A DNA stretch of 64,000 bases from an uncultured Myxococcales bacterium (GTDB taxonomy: Bacteria > Myxococcota_A > Polyangia > Polyangiales > Polyangiaceae), in NCBI GenBank assembly GCA_937949945.1, contig CALFEQ010000020.1, forward strand, positions 3,127 through 67,126. The letters run 5' to 3'. How positions within the stretch are numbered: position 1 is the stretch's first letter; every line of letters begins with the position of its first letter. Below are positions 33,725 through 41,863 of this stretch, in pieces. The position numbers were made by a program, and so were the translations under genes. The notes under the pieces are model-generated. The model worked only from the letters and a program-made list of their open reading frames with translations. It was not told the DNA's origin and did no database searches.

Positions 33725-35280
33725 GCTCGTCGTCGAAGCACTACGACGTCGTCGTGCTCGGCTGCGGCATCGGGGCGCTCGCCGCGGCGGCGCTCCTTGC
33801 GCGGCGTTCGTGGCGCGTGCTCGTGCTCGGGCACGGCTACCGCCGGTCGACGTACGGCTTCGACGGCCACGTCCTCGCGCGGCGTCCGTTCACGTTCCTG
33901 TCCGCGTCCTCGCCGGCGTGGGGGCGCGTCCTCGTGGAGCTCGCGCAGTCGCAGACGTTCCGGCGCAGGCTCTCCGCGCTCGATCCGATGCTCCAGGTGC
34001 TCGGGCCCGACATGCGGCTCGATCTGCCGCCCGACACGCAGCTCTTCGCGCGCGAGATCGATCGCGAGTTCCCGGCCGTGCGACGCGTCGTCGACGATCT
34101 GTACGCCGAGCTCGCGCGCACGAACGCCGCCGCCGACGCCGCCTTCGAGCGCGACGCGGTCTGGCCTCCGGGCACGTTCTGGGAGCGGCGCGAGACGTCG
34201 CGCGCGCTCGCGACGTTGCCATGGCTCGACGGGTCGGACTTCCTCGCGGAGTTCCCGCGCGACCACGCGTTCCGCGAGGTCGTGATCGCGCCCGCGCGCT
34301 TCGCGTGCGACCTCGTCGACAACGTCCCGGCGTTCGCGCTCGCGCGGCTGCACGGCGCGTGGACGCGCGGGGTGAGCCGTCTCGCCGGCGGCGAAGACGA
34401 GCTCGTCGACTTCCTGCTCGATCGCGTGCGGGCGCACGGCGGCGACACGCGCATCGCCGATCGCGCGAGCGAGCTCGTCCACAAGGGCGGCAAGGTCCGT
34501 GGCGTCGTCGTCGACGGAGACGACGCGCCCGTCGGCGTGGGCTTCGTCGTCTCGGACATGCCCAGCGTCCGCCTGCTCGAGCTCGCCCGCTCGTTCGTGC
34601 CGAGCCGCAACGACAAGGATCCGGTGGTCGAGCCCGCCGGCGGTCGCTTCGTCGTCTCGCTGGTCGTGCGCCCGGAAGGCGTGCCGAAGCAGCTCGCCAC
34701 GGAGGCGTTCCTCCTCCCGAAGACCGGCCCCGCCGTCCACCTCCAGAAGGCTCCGGGAGGGGCCGGCGACGCGACCCTGCTCGTGGCCGAGGCGCTCGTC
34801 ACGCACGGCGAGACACCCGGCCCGAAGCAGATGCGGACGGAGATCCTCCGCACGGTGATGGACTTCTTGCCGTTCGTCGAGCGGCACCTCTTGCTCTGCG
34901 ACTCGCCGCACGACGGGCTTCCGCTCTGGGACTTCCGCGACGAGAACGCGGTCGACGCGGTCAACGTCGGCGACAAGCGCTGGGGCCTCCGCGCGCTGCT
35001 CGTCGATCGCGCGCGCCTTCGCGCGACCGGCGGCTCGCTCGAGCCCGAGCCGATGGTCCCGCGCTTCCGCGTGAGGCCGCCTCACCTGGAGGGCCTCGCG
35101 GGCGAGCACGTTCGCACGCCGCTCGGGAACGTGTTCGTCACCGGCCGGAGCGTGCTTCCCGCGCTCGGGCAGGAGGGCGAGCTGCTCGCGGCGTGGGGCG
35201 TCGCGCGGATCATCACCCGCACGGATCGTCGCAAAGAGAAGATGCTCCGCGAGATGTGGAGCAAGGTGGAGCTCTCGTGA
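33721..35280 (+). CDS. FAD-dependent oxidoreductase, phytoene-desaturase-like
   Basis: This 519-residue protein has an N-terminal dinucleotide-binding fold (YDVVVLGCGIGALAAAALLA, with RVLVLGHGYR closing it). A C-terminal FAD motif (NVFVTGRSVLPALGQEGELL) is also present. The middle resembles the substrate domain of phytoene dehydrogenase or amine-oxidase-type flavoproteins (RLAGGEDELVDFLLDRV). It has no signal peptide and is probably cytoplasmic. The substrate cannot be named; there are no carotenoid genes nearby. It begins at the ATGA overlap with purN and ends in a GTGA overlap with a lipoprotein gene, so all four are made together. Confidence 0.83.
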   Translation: MSSSSKHYDVVVLGCGIGALAAAALLARRSWRVLVLGHGYRRSTYGFDGHVLARRPFTFLSASSPAWGRVLVELAQSQTFRRRLSALDPMLQVLGPDMRLDLPPDTQLFAREIDREFPAVRRVVDDLYAELARTNAAADAAFERDAVWPPGTFWERRETSRALATLPWLDGSDFLAEFPRDHAFREVVIAPARFACDLVDNVPAFALARLHGAWTRGVSRLAGGEDELVDFLLDRVRAHGGDTRIADRASELVHKGGKVRGVVVDGDDAPVGVGFVVSDMPSVRLLELARSFVPSRNDKDPVVEPAGGRFVVSLVVRPEGVPKQLATEAFLLPKTGPAVHLQKAPGGAGDATLLVAEALVTHGETPGPKQMRTEILRTVMDFLPFVERHLLLCDSPHDGLPLWDFRDENAVDAVNVGDKRWGLRALLVDRARLRATGGSLEPEPMVPRFRVRPPHLEGLAGEHVRTPLGNVFVTGRSVLPALGQEGELLAAWGVARIITRTDRRKEKMLREMWSKVELS

Positions 35281-35717
35281 CTCGACGCGTCCGTGCGTTC
35301 CGGCTCGTGATCGCCGTCGCGGCGGGCGCGACGCTCGTGGCGTGCGAGAGCTCGGAGCGTCGCGACGCCGAGAGCGTGCTCGCCGCGATCGGTCGCTTTC
35401 GCACGGCCGACAACGCGGCGATCCCAGCCGCCGTCGACGCGCTGAAGGCGACGCCGTGCACCGCGCCCGACGCGTGTCGAACGCGCGACGCTTGCCTCGC
35501 CGCCGGCGAGCCGACCGCGAAGGCGCTCCGTCTCAAGGCGGAGGTGGAGCGAGGGCTCGACGCGCTCGAGAAGGGCACGCTCGCGAAGGACTCGCCCGAG
35601 GCGCAGGACATGCCGAGGAAGCTCGAAGAGGCCGAGGAGCTGTTGAACGAGGGGCGCGCTGCGCTCGCCGAGTGCGACGAGCAGGTGCGCGCGCTCAAGA
35701 GGAAGCATCGGATCTGA
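35277..35717 (+). CDS. Small helical lipoprotein
   Basis: This 146-residue protein starts with the GTG at 35277 inside the stop of the oxidoreductase gene. The signal ends GATLVAC, so it is a lipoprotein. The mature part contains two CxxxxxxC-type pairs (CTAPDAC, CRTRDAC) and then a long charged helix (KALRLKAEVERGLDALEKGT to ALKRKHRI) that could form a coiled coil. No family is recognised. It is the last gene of the purM operon; short low-complexity repeats follow. Confidence 0.72.
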   Translation: MTRRVRAFRLVIAVAAGATLVACESSERRDAESVLAAIGRFRTADNAAIPAAVDALKATPCTAPDACRTRDACLAAGEPTAKALRLKAEVERGLDALEKGTLAKDSPEAQDMPRKLEEAEELLNEGRAALAECDEQVRALKRKHRI

Positions 35718-35772
35718 GGCTCCAGGCTCCAGGCTCCGGGCTCCAGGGATCGAGGGCTCCGGGCTCCTGGGG
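35718..35772. repeat. Low-complexity heptamer-like repeats
   Basis: The gap between convergent genes is built of near-copies of GGCTCCA or GGCTCCG (GGCTCCAGGCTCCAGGCTCC and on). Part of it could fold, but no clean terminator stem is visible. Such stretches can vary in copy number. Confidence 0.6.
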
Positions 35773-35773
35773 A

Positions 35774-36799
35774 TCACGGCCACGTCGGGGCCGTGGTCGG
35801 GCCGCCTGGTGCCGGCCACGCGCCGCCTTGCATCGCGGGGGCGGTCGTCGGCGGGCCGCCCATGAAGCCCGGGGTCACCGGCGTACCGAGCGAGGTGCCT
35901 GCAGGTCCGAACGGCGTCGTGCCGGGGACCGTGCCCGGCGTCGCCGTGCCTGCGCCGGGCATGCCGGGCTCGACGAACGGCACGGCTCCGGCCGTCGCCG
36001 GCGGCGGGGACGTGGTCGCGGGCGCAATTGGCGTGGGGACGGGCACCGGCACGATCACGATCGCTCCGGGCGCCGCCGAAGGCTGCATCGGCTCCGGCGC
36101 GCCTTCTCCTGGCTCCGCTGGTTCTCCCGGCGGAGCGAGCGGTGGCGGCGAAGGCGGCGCGGGAGCGCCGAGGCCGAAGGTTCGCTCGGTCGTGAACGGG
36201 CCCGCGCCGGCGTTGGGATCCGTCGGGAAGATGCTCGCTGCGAACGGCGGCGGATCGGTGATGAACGGACCCGCGCCGACGTCGGGATCGGGCGGCGGCA
36301 TCGCGCTCGCCGCCCACGGCGGCGCCTCGGTCAAGAACGGACCCGCGCCCGCGGACATCGGCGGCGAGAGCGGGTTCGAGCCGACCGGCGGCGATGGCTC
36401 GGCAGCCGGCGCCGGCGACGGCTCGGCCGGAGGAGCGGCCGGCTCGCGCGCGGCGACCTCGGGCGGTGCGCTCTCCTCGGGCTCCTCGAGCGGCTCGGGC
36501 GGGGGCGGCTCCTCTCGGGCGACGGTCTCGTCGGCCTTCTCTTCCTCCTCCGGCGCCTCGGCGTCTCCTGTCGTCGTTGCGCGAGGCGGCGTCTGGTTCG
36601 GGGCAGGCGATGCCGGCGCCCGTGCGTCCGCGTTCGCGGCCATCGCGGGCGCGACGAAGCTGCTCGGCGCGACCGCGTCGCGGTCGCGCTCGACGAAGCA
36701 CGAGCCGAAGACGATCGCCGACAGCGCCGCCCCGAGCGCGGCGCCGCCGAACGCGGCCACGGCGGAGCTGGTCCACGCGCGCTTCGTCCTCGGTTGCAT
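35774..36799 (-). CDS. Membrane-anchored proline-rich protein
   Basis: This 341-residue protein starts at ATG 36799 and has one N-terminal membrane segment (VAAFGGAALGAALSAIVFGS). A long Pro/Ala/Glu-rich tail follows. Around residues 165-230 are three repeats of the type GAGPF(L/I/T)T(E/D) followed by PP-(W/F)-AAS, and the end is rich in Gly-Pro-Thr. The opposite strand is also open here, but it lacks a signal and reads as a shadow. No family is recognised; a stalk or matrix-associated protein is possible. A strong terminator separates it from the OmpA-like gene upstream. Confidence 0.62.
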   Translation of the reverse strand: MQPRTKRAWTSSAVAAFGGAALGAALSAIVFGSCFVERDRDAVAPSSFVAPAMAANADARAPASPAPNQTPPRATTTGDAEAPEEEEKADETVAREEPPPPEPLEEPEESAPPEVAAREPAAPPAEPSPAPAAEPSPPVGSNPLSPPMSAGAGPFLTEAPPWAASAMPPPDPDVGAGPFITDPPPFAASIFPTDPNAGAGPFTTERTFGLGAPAPPSPPPLAPPGEPAEPGEGAPEPMQPSAAPGAIVIVPVPVPTPIAPATTSPPPATAGAVPFVEPGMPGAGTATPGTVPGTTPFGPAGTSLGTPVTPGFMGGPPTTAPAMQGGAWPAPGGPTTAPTWP

Positions 36800-36840
36800 G
36801 CGGACGGAAGCTGCATCGCGCGTTCCACCGTCACAAAAGG

Positions 36841-36873
36841 GCACGCGGCCCCCTCGATGAGAGGGCCGCGTGC
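36841..36873 (-). terminator. Rho-independent terminator of the OmpA-like gene
   Basis: GCACGCGGCCC and GGGCCGCGTGC form a perfect 11-bp stem; the loop contains a further CTC/GAG pair. In minus-strand direction the stem is followed by CCTTTTG, a short T-run. It lies 26 nt downstream of the stop of the OmpA-like gene at 36899. Confidence 0.85.
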
Positions 36874-36898
36874 GTGGGGGCTATGGATGAGCGTGGAG

Positions 36899-38692
36899 CT
36901 ACTTCTTGTCGCGCTCGAGGATCGTGAACGCCACGCGGCGGTTGTTCGCGCGCCCGGCGTCCGTCTCGTTGCTGTCGATCGGCTGCTCGTGACCGAAGCC
37001 TTGAGCGACGAGGCGCTTCTTGTCGATCCCGTGGGCGACGAGCCACTTCAGGACCGCGTCCGCGCGCCGCTGGCTGAGCCTCTTGTTGTAGTCGGGCTTG
37101 CCGATGTTGTCGGTGTGGCCCTCGACGCGCACCTTCTTGATCTCCGGGTGCTCGTCGAGCACTTGCTTCACCGCGCCGAGGATCGTGTCCGACTCCGGAA
37201 GGAGCTCGGCGCTGTCGAACTTGAACTTCACCTCCTGGTTGATCTTGATCTCCTTCTCGGTGACCTCGACCAGGGGGCATCCGTTCTTCTTCGGATCGGG
37301 GTCGCGCACGCCGGGCACGTCGGGGCACGCGTCCTCGGGGTCGACGATGCCGTCGCCGTCGCGATCGGGCGGGCATCCGTTCTTCTTCGGATCGGGATCC
37401 CTCACGCCCGGAACGTCGGGGCAGGCGTCCTCGTCGTCGGGGATGCCGTCGTCGTCACGATCGGGCGGGCACCCGTTCTTCTTCGGATCGGAGTGCTTGA
37501 CGCCCGGGACGTCGGGGCATGCGTCGAGCTTGTCGATGACACCGTCCTTGTCGCGATCCGGGCATCCGTTCGTCGACGGATCGTCGGTGCGCGGGCCGGG
37601 CTCGGCGGGGCAGGCGTCCTCGGAGTCGATGATGCCGTCGCCGTCGGTGTCGGGCGGCGCCGGAGGACAGCCGTTCTTCTTCGGATCGGGATCGGGCACG
37701 CCCGCGACGTCGGGGCAGGCGTCCTCGTCGTCGGGGATGCCGTCCTTGTCGCGATCGGGCCGCTCGTAGGCGGGCACCCACGCGACCGAGAGCAGCCCGC
37801 GGAGCTGCGGAGCGCCGTACCCGCGCGTGAGGCCGCCGCCCACGCCGGCGCCGATGCGGAAGTCGGCGATGTCGTAGTGCGCGCCGAAGAGCCACTCGGC
37901 CGGTGTGCCGCGCGTCTTGAAGAACGAGCGGGAGTCCGTGAAGACGCTCGAGGCGAAGACCTCGGGGCCGATGACGAGCTTTCCGTCGAGCGTCTTCAGG
38001 CCGACGCCGGCGGCGCCGAGCAGCTCGCTTCCGAGCGGGCTGCCGGCGTACGCGTCGTCGCGCGGGCGATAGGAGAGGGCGAGCCTCGCCGCGTAGGTGA
38101 GGGGCCCGATGTCACCGGCGGCCATGACCTGCGGAGCGATGCGCGCCGAGCCGTCGCCCGTGAACTGCGACCGCTGTCCGGTGGGGAGCCATGCGCGGAT
38201 GCCGCCGGCGAGCGTGAAGACGCCGCCGTACGTACCGAGGATACGAACGTCGGCCGCGAGGCGGACGTCGCCGATCGCCGGCTTGTCCGCCGCCTTCAAG
38301 GTCTCGTCGACGCCGTTCACGTTGATCGTCGTCGTCTCGCCGTCCTGGTAGAGCGCGACCGGCAGGTTGAGGCCGAACCGGAAGCGATCCGCGAGGACGA
38401 GCGCGCCGCCGACGTGCCCGAAGAGCTGGTGCCGGACGATGGCGCTCCGTTCGTTGCCGGCGAGGTCGTAGGCGACGAGCGGCTTGTAGCCGTAGTCGAG
38501 CGTCAGTCCTGCCGAGGGTCGGAGGTCACCGCGGAAGTCGAGCGTATCGTTCACGAAGAACTGGCTGCCGCGCTCGGCCGGCTCGAATCGGTCGAGTGCG
38601 AAGCCCGTGCGTTGTGCTTTCGCCGACCCCGACCACAGGCCGACGCAGGCGAATGCGCACGCGCCAAGAGACAAGGCAACGATTCTTTTCAT
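36899..38692 (-). CDS. OmpA-family outer-membrane protein with thrombospondin-3 repeats
   Basis: This 597-residue protein has a signal peptide (MKRIVALSLGACAFACVGLW, before SGSAKA). A beta-barrel-like region of about 300 residues follows (FVNDTLDFRGDLRPSAGLTL; ALVLADRFRFGLNLPVALYQ). Five Asp-rich thrombospondin type-3 repeats come next (DRDKDGIPDDEDACPDV and variants, with PKKNGCP spacers), likely calcium-binding. The OmpA peptidoglycan-binding domain closes the protein (FDSAELLPESDTIL; VRVEGHTDNIG; NKRLSQRRADAVLKWLVAHG). It should tether the outer membrane to the wall. It starts 18 nt after the MYXO-CTERM gene and is followed by a strong terminator. Confidence 0.93.
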   Translation of the reverse strand: MKRIVALSLGACAFACVGLWSGSAKAQRTGFALDRFEPAERGSQFFVNDTLDFRGDLRPSAGLTLDYGYKPLVAYDLAGNERSAIVRHQLFGHVGGALVLADRFRFGLNLPVALYQDGETTTINVNGVDETLKAADKPAIGDVRLAADVRILGTYGGVFTLAGGIRAWLPTGQRSQFTGDGSARIAPQVMAAGDIGPLTYAARLALSYRPRDDAYAGSPLGSELLGAAGVGLKTLDGKLVIGPEVFASSVFTDSRSFFKTRGTPAEWLFGAHYDIADFRIGAGVGGGLTRGYGAPQLRGLLSVAWVPAYERPDRDKDGIPDDEDACPDVAGVPDPDPKKNGCPPAPPDTDGDGIIDSEDACPAEPGPRTDDPSTNGCPDRDKDGVIDKLDACPDVPGVKHSDPKKNGCPPDRDDDGIPDDEDACPDVPGVRDPDPKKNGCPPDRDGDGIVDPEDACPDVPGVRDPDPKKNGCPLVEVTEKEIKINQEVKFKFDSAELLPESDTILGAVKQVLDEHPEIKKVRVEGHTDNIGKPDYNKRLSQRRADAVLKWLVAHGIDKKRLVAQGFGHEQPIDSNETDAGRANNRRVAFTILERDKK

Positions 38693-38709
38693 TTCATTCT
38701 CACCCTCGA

Positions 38710-41526
38710 TCAGGACTCACGCTGCATGCTTTCCCGAGCGCGGCGCTGACGCCTGCGCACCAGCAAGAGCGCACCACACGCCGCTCCCATCACCGCGAAC
38801 GGAGAGGCTGCCGACGAGACCGTCGTGTTGCACGCGCAGCCGCCCCCCTCGACGATTCCGCTCAAGTCCGAGAAGTTCCCGGGGCCGCCGAAGCCGCCGT
38901 CGACCCCGTAGCCACCGAAGCCGCCGTCGCCGTCCGGCTGGCACTGCCCGATGTCGCTGCCGTCCACCGGGACGCACTCCTGGCCAGACGGGCACTTGCC
39001 GCCCTCGCCCGCGTCGGCGGATCCGCCGCCCGGCCGGCAACCCGGCACGCACGTGTTCGTCGTGCCGTCGCAGACCTCACCGAGCTTGCAGTCTTCGTCG
39101 CCGTCGCACGTGCTCGTGCAGACGCCGTCCTTGCACTGCTCGCTCTGGCACTGCTCGTTCGACGTGCACGGCTCGCCGTCGGGCAGGCCGCACTGGCCGT
39201 CCTTGCAGATCTCGCTCTGGCACTGCTCGTTCGTGGTGCACGGCTCGCCGTTCGGCAGGCCGCACCGGCCGTCCTTGCAGATCTCGCTGCGGCACTGCTC
39301 GTTCGACGTGCAGGGGCCGCCGTTCGGCTGGCCGCAGACGCCGTCCACGCAGATCTCGCTGCGGCACTGCTCGTCGGTGGTGCACGGCTCGCCGTTGGGC
39401 AACCCGCAGCGTCCGTCGTTCGGATGACAGATGTCCGAGCGGCAGTCACCGGCGGCGCCGCAGGGAGAGCCGTTCTTCAGTCCGCAGAGGTCGTCGTCCT
39501 CCTCGCACTTCCCCGAGAGGCAGACGCGCTGCCCGTTCGGAGGCGTGCACTCACCGTCGATCGGCGAGTGTCCCGGGAGGGGCTGTCCGTTCGGCGTCTT
39601 GGGCGTGCAGACGAGCTTGGCGTCGGCGGACCGAGGCGAGCACCACTCCGTCGGCTTGCAGTCCTCGTCCTTCGTGCACTCGACGCCGCACGAGCCCGTC
39701 TCGACGTTGCAGATCGGTCCTCCGTGCGTGCCGGTCGCGCAGTCCGCGTTCGACGTGCACTTCCCACACGAGCCGTCCGAGAAGCAGTGCGGGGCGGCGG
39801 CGAGCTGGCACGCTTGCACGGCGCCCGAGCCGAAGTCGCCGTTGCATGCCGTGCAGGAGCCGTCGGGCAGACAGACCGGCGCCGTCGAGGTCGGCGCCGC
39901 CCCCGTCGACGTCGGCGGACACGCGCGCGGCGTGCCGCCTCCGAACGGGCCGTCGCACTTGCCGCACTCACCGGTGCCGGGCACGCAGACGGGCGTCGGA
40001 TTCATGCATGCGCCGGGGGTCCCCGGCGTTGCGTTCGGGAGGCAGAAGCCGCCGCTGGGCGGGTTGTACGTCTCGCCGGCGCCTCCGTTCTGCGCGCCGT
40101 TCGAGCTGTCGTTGCCCGCGTTGCCGGGCGCCACGACGATCTTGCACTTGTCCGTCTTGCTTGCGGCCTGGAAGAGGACGCGCCCGCCGCCGCCGCCGCC
40201 ACCCGCGCCGAAGACGTCGAGGCCGAGGACCTGAGCGTTGCCGCCGTCGCCGCCGGCGCTCCCGATGACGTCGCAGTCGAGCTCGCCCGCGAGGCGCACG
40301 ACGACCGTGCCTCCCGCTCCGCCGCCTCCCGAACCTTCGCTCGCGATGCCGGTGGGAAGGCCGATGATGCCGGAGTTCTCGCCGTGGCCGCCGTTCGCCT
40401 GGATGCTGCCGTTGCCGGTCAGCGACTGCCCGCGGATGTAGACGACGCCGCCGCCGAAGCCGCCGAAGCTCACCTGGCTGAAGAGCCCGACGATGTGTCG
40501 TCCGGCGCCGCCGCCTCCGCCCATCGTCAGGTGCGTCGCGACGTCGTAGTCGATTCCGACACCGCCGAGCCCGCCGGCGCCGAGGTTCAGGATTGTGCCG
40601 CTCCCGTTGCCGCCGTTGCCGCGGTTCGCCCCGCCGCCGCCGCCGGCCTCGACGCAGTTTCCACCGCCGCCGGCCATCGAGACGTTGCCTTTTCCGCCGG
40701 ACTTCGCCGTGTACGCCGAGTGCACGACGCCCTGGCCCTTCGGCGAGTACGGGTTCAGTAGCTGCGTCGGGTCCCCGGTCAGGACGGTGTTGCTGCAGAG
40801 AAGACCGACCGCGTTGAGGAGCCGTGGCTCCGGAATGCCGCCGTGGAAGCCGCGGGCGTTCGCGTGGATGAGCCCGTTGTTCGTGATCGCGCCGGTCGCC
40901 AGGAAGATGGCGATACCGCCTGCCCAAGGCTTCGTCGGATCGGGCTTCGCGGGGTTGCCGCCGATCTCCTGCCAAGCCGTCGCTTGGATGCTCGCGCCCG
41001 CGGGGATCGTCACGGTCGTGTACTCGGGGACCTTCACCACCTGCGAGACGAGCTTCGTGAACCCGCGCACGAGCGGCTTCGTGAGCGTGAGCGTCGAGCC
41101 GGAGACGTTCGCGATGCGCGCGAACTCGTACGTGCCGACGAGACCCGCCTCGTTCGTGGGACCGGAGGTCGTCGCGAGCGCGGTCGCGAGGTTGAGCCGC
41201 TTCGACTGATTGCCGACCGGCGCCTCGGAGGCGGCGACGCCCGTCGCGCGCCAGACGAGGATGAGGTCGCCCGGTGCGAAGCCGTCGGGATTGCCGATGA
41301 CGGAGCTGATCTCGATCGTCGTCGCGCCTGGCGCGACGTCGCTCATGATCGAGGCGTACGAATTGATGGTCTCGTTCCCGACGACCGTCTTGGGGCCGTG
41401 GTGCCCGTCACCGAGGCCGAAGTTGTCGACCTCGGCTCGTGCGGCCGATGGCTGCACGACGGTCGCCGCGAGCGCGAACAACGCGGTCACCCCCAGACGG
41501 AGAAGCGTCCTCGGACGAAGCTGCAT
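38710..41526 (-). CDS. Large Gly-rich/Cys-repeat surface protein with MYXO-CTERM-like tail
   Basis: This 938-residue protein starts at ATG 41526, which has GGGAGGAAAGA immediately upstream. After a signal peptide (LGVTALFALAATVVQPSAAR) residues 30-500 are a beta-rich region. It has many Gly runs (SMAGGGGNCVEAGGGGGANR), similar to predicted extracellular parallel-beta structures. Cysteine repeats of about 24 residues follow, e.g. GLPNGEPCTTNEQCQSEICK, five or more copies. The C-terminus has a GGGCAC motif, a hydrophobic helix (FAVMGAACGALLLV) and RRRQRR, the MYXO-CTERM pattern used for myxosortase-dependent surface anchoring. It is probably co-transcribed with the OmpA-like gene. Confidence 0.85.
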   Translation of the reverse strand: MQLRPRTLLRLGVTALFALAATVVQPSAARAEVDNFGLGDGHHGPKTVVGNETINSYASIMSDVAPGATTIEISSVIGNPDGFAPGDLILVWRATGVAASEAPVGNQSKRLNLATALATTSGPTNEAGLVGTYEFARIANVSGSTLTLTKPLVRGFTKLVSQVVKVPEYTTVTIPAGASIQATAWQEIGGNPAKPDPTKPWAGGIAIFLATGAITNNGLIHANARGFHGGIPEPRLLNAVGLLCSNTVLTGDPTQLLNPYSPKGQGVVHSAYTAKSGGKGNVSMAGGGGNCVEAGGGGGANRGNGGNGSGTILNLGAGGLGGVGIDYDVATHLTMGGGGGAGRHIVGLFSQVSFGGFGGGVVYIRGQSLTGNGSIQANGGHGENSGIIGLPTGIASEGSGGGGAGGTVVVRLAGELDCDVIGSAGGDGGNAQVLGLDVFGAGGGGGGGRVLFQAASKTDKCKIVVAPGNAGNDSSNGAQNGGAGETYNPPSGGFCLPNATPGTPGACMNPTPVCVPGTGECGKCDGPFGGGTPRACPPTSTGAAPTSTAPVCLPDGSCTACNGDFGSGAVQACQLAAAPHCFSDGSCGKCTSNADCATGTHGGPICNVETGSCGVECTKDEDCKPTEWCSPRSADAKLVCTPKTPNGQPLPGHSPIDGECTPPNGQRVCLSGKCEEDDDLCGLKNGSPCGAAGDCRSDICHPNDGRCGLPNGEPCTTDEQCRSEICVDGVCGQPNGGPCTSNEQCRSEICKDGRCGLPNGEPCTTNEQCQSEICKDGQCGLPDGEPCTSNEQCQSEQCKDGVCTSTCDGDEDCKLGEVCDGTTNTCVPGCRPGGGSADAGEGGKCPSGQECVPVDGSDIGQCQPDGDGGFGGYGVDGGFGGPGNFSDLSGIVEGGGCACNTTVSSAASPFAVMGAACGALLLVRRRQRRARESMQRES

Positions 41527-41863
41527 TCTTTCCTCCCGACGTCCCTCCGGCATCCGGCCCGCCCCTCGGTTCTCGGCGCGGAGAGAAACCATCTCGAAAC
41601 GGATAATACAAAGCGCGGCCGTTGTATTCAAAATTCCTCTTTTTCGCGCCTTTCCCTGTGTACGCAAGAACTGCTCGGATATAAACAGTTGAAATTATTG
41701 ATGAATTTTGCTGCGTAGCGCGGTCGCGCGAATGTGTACCGGTCGGGCGCGGGCGCTCTCGACCTCCGCTCCGGTCGGGGACCGACGCTCCGGCTGAGCG
41801 TCGGGACGCCCGAGCCCAATCGGTTTCCGGTTCGGTGCGTCCGTGGTAAGCCCGCGACCACGC
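41527..41863. other. A+T-rich promoter region between divergent genes
   Basis: These 337 nt lie between the MYXO-CTERM gene (minus) and ffh (plus). From about 41596 to 41715 the sequence is strikingly A+T-rich for this genome (ATAATACAAAG, AAATTCCTCTTTTT, GATATAAACAG, AAATTATTGATGAATTTTG). Promoters for both genes are likely here. No gene is seen. Confidence 0.55.
41605..41628. promoter_or_regulatory. Inverted repeat at the MYXO-CTERM gene promoter
   Basis: AATACAA (41605-41611) and TTGTATT (41622-41628) are perfect 7-bp arms separated by 10 nt (AGCGCGGCCG). On the minus strand GTATTAT is a possible -10 element for the MYXO-CTERM gene, 80 nt before its start. An operator overlapping that promoter is a reasonable reading. 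Confidence 0.45.

Noticed and set aside
35793..36860. Plus-strand Gly/Pro-rich open frame opposite the proline-rich protein
   Set aside because: The minus-strand frame has a membrane segment and ordered repeats. The plus-strand one has no signal or ribosome-binding site.
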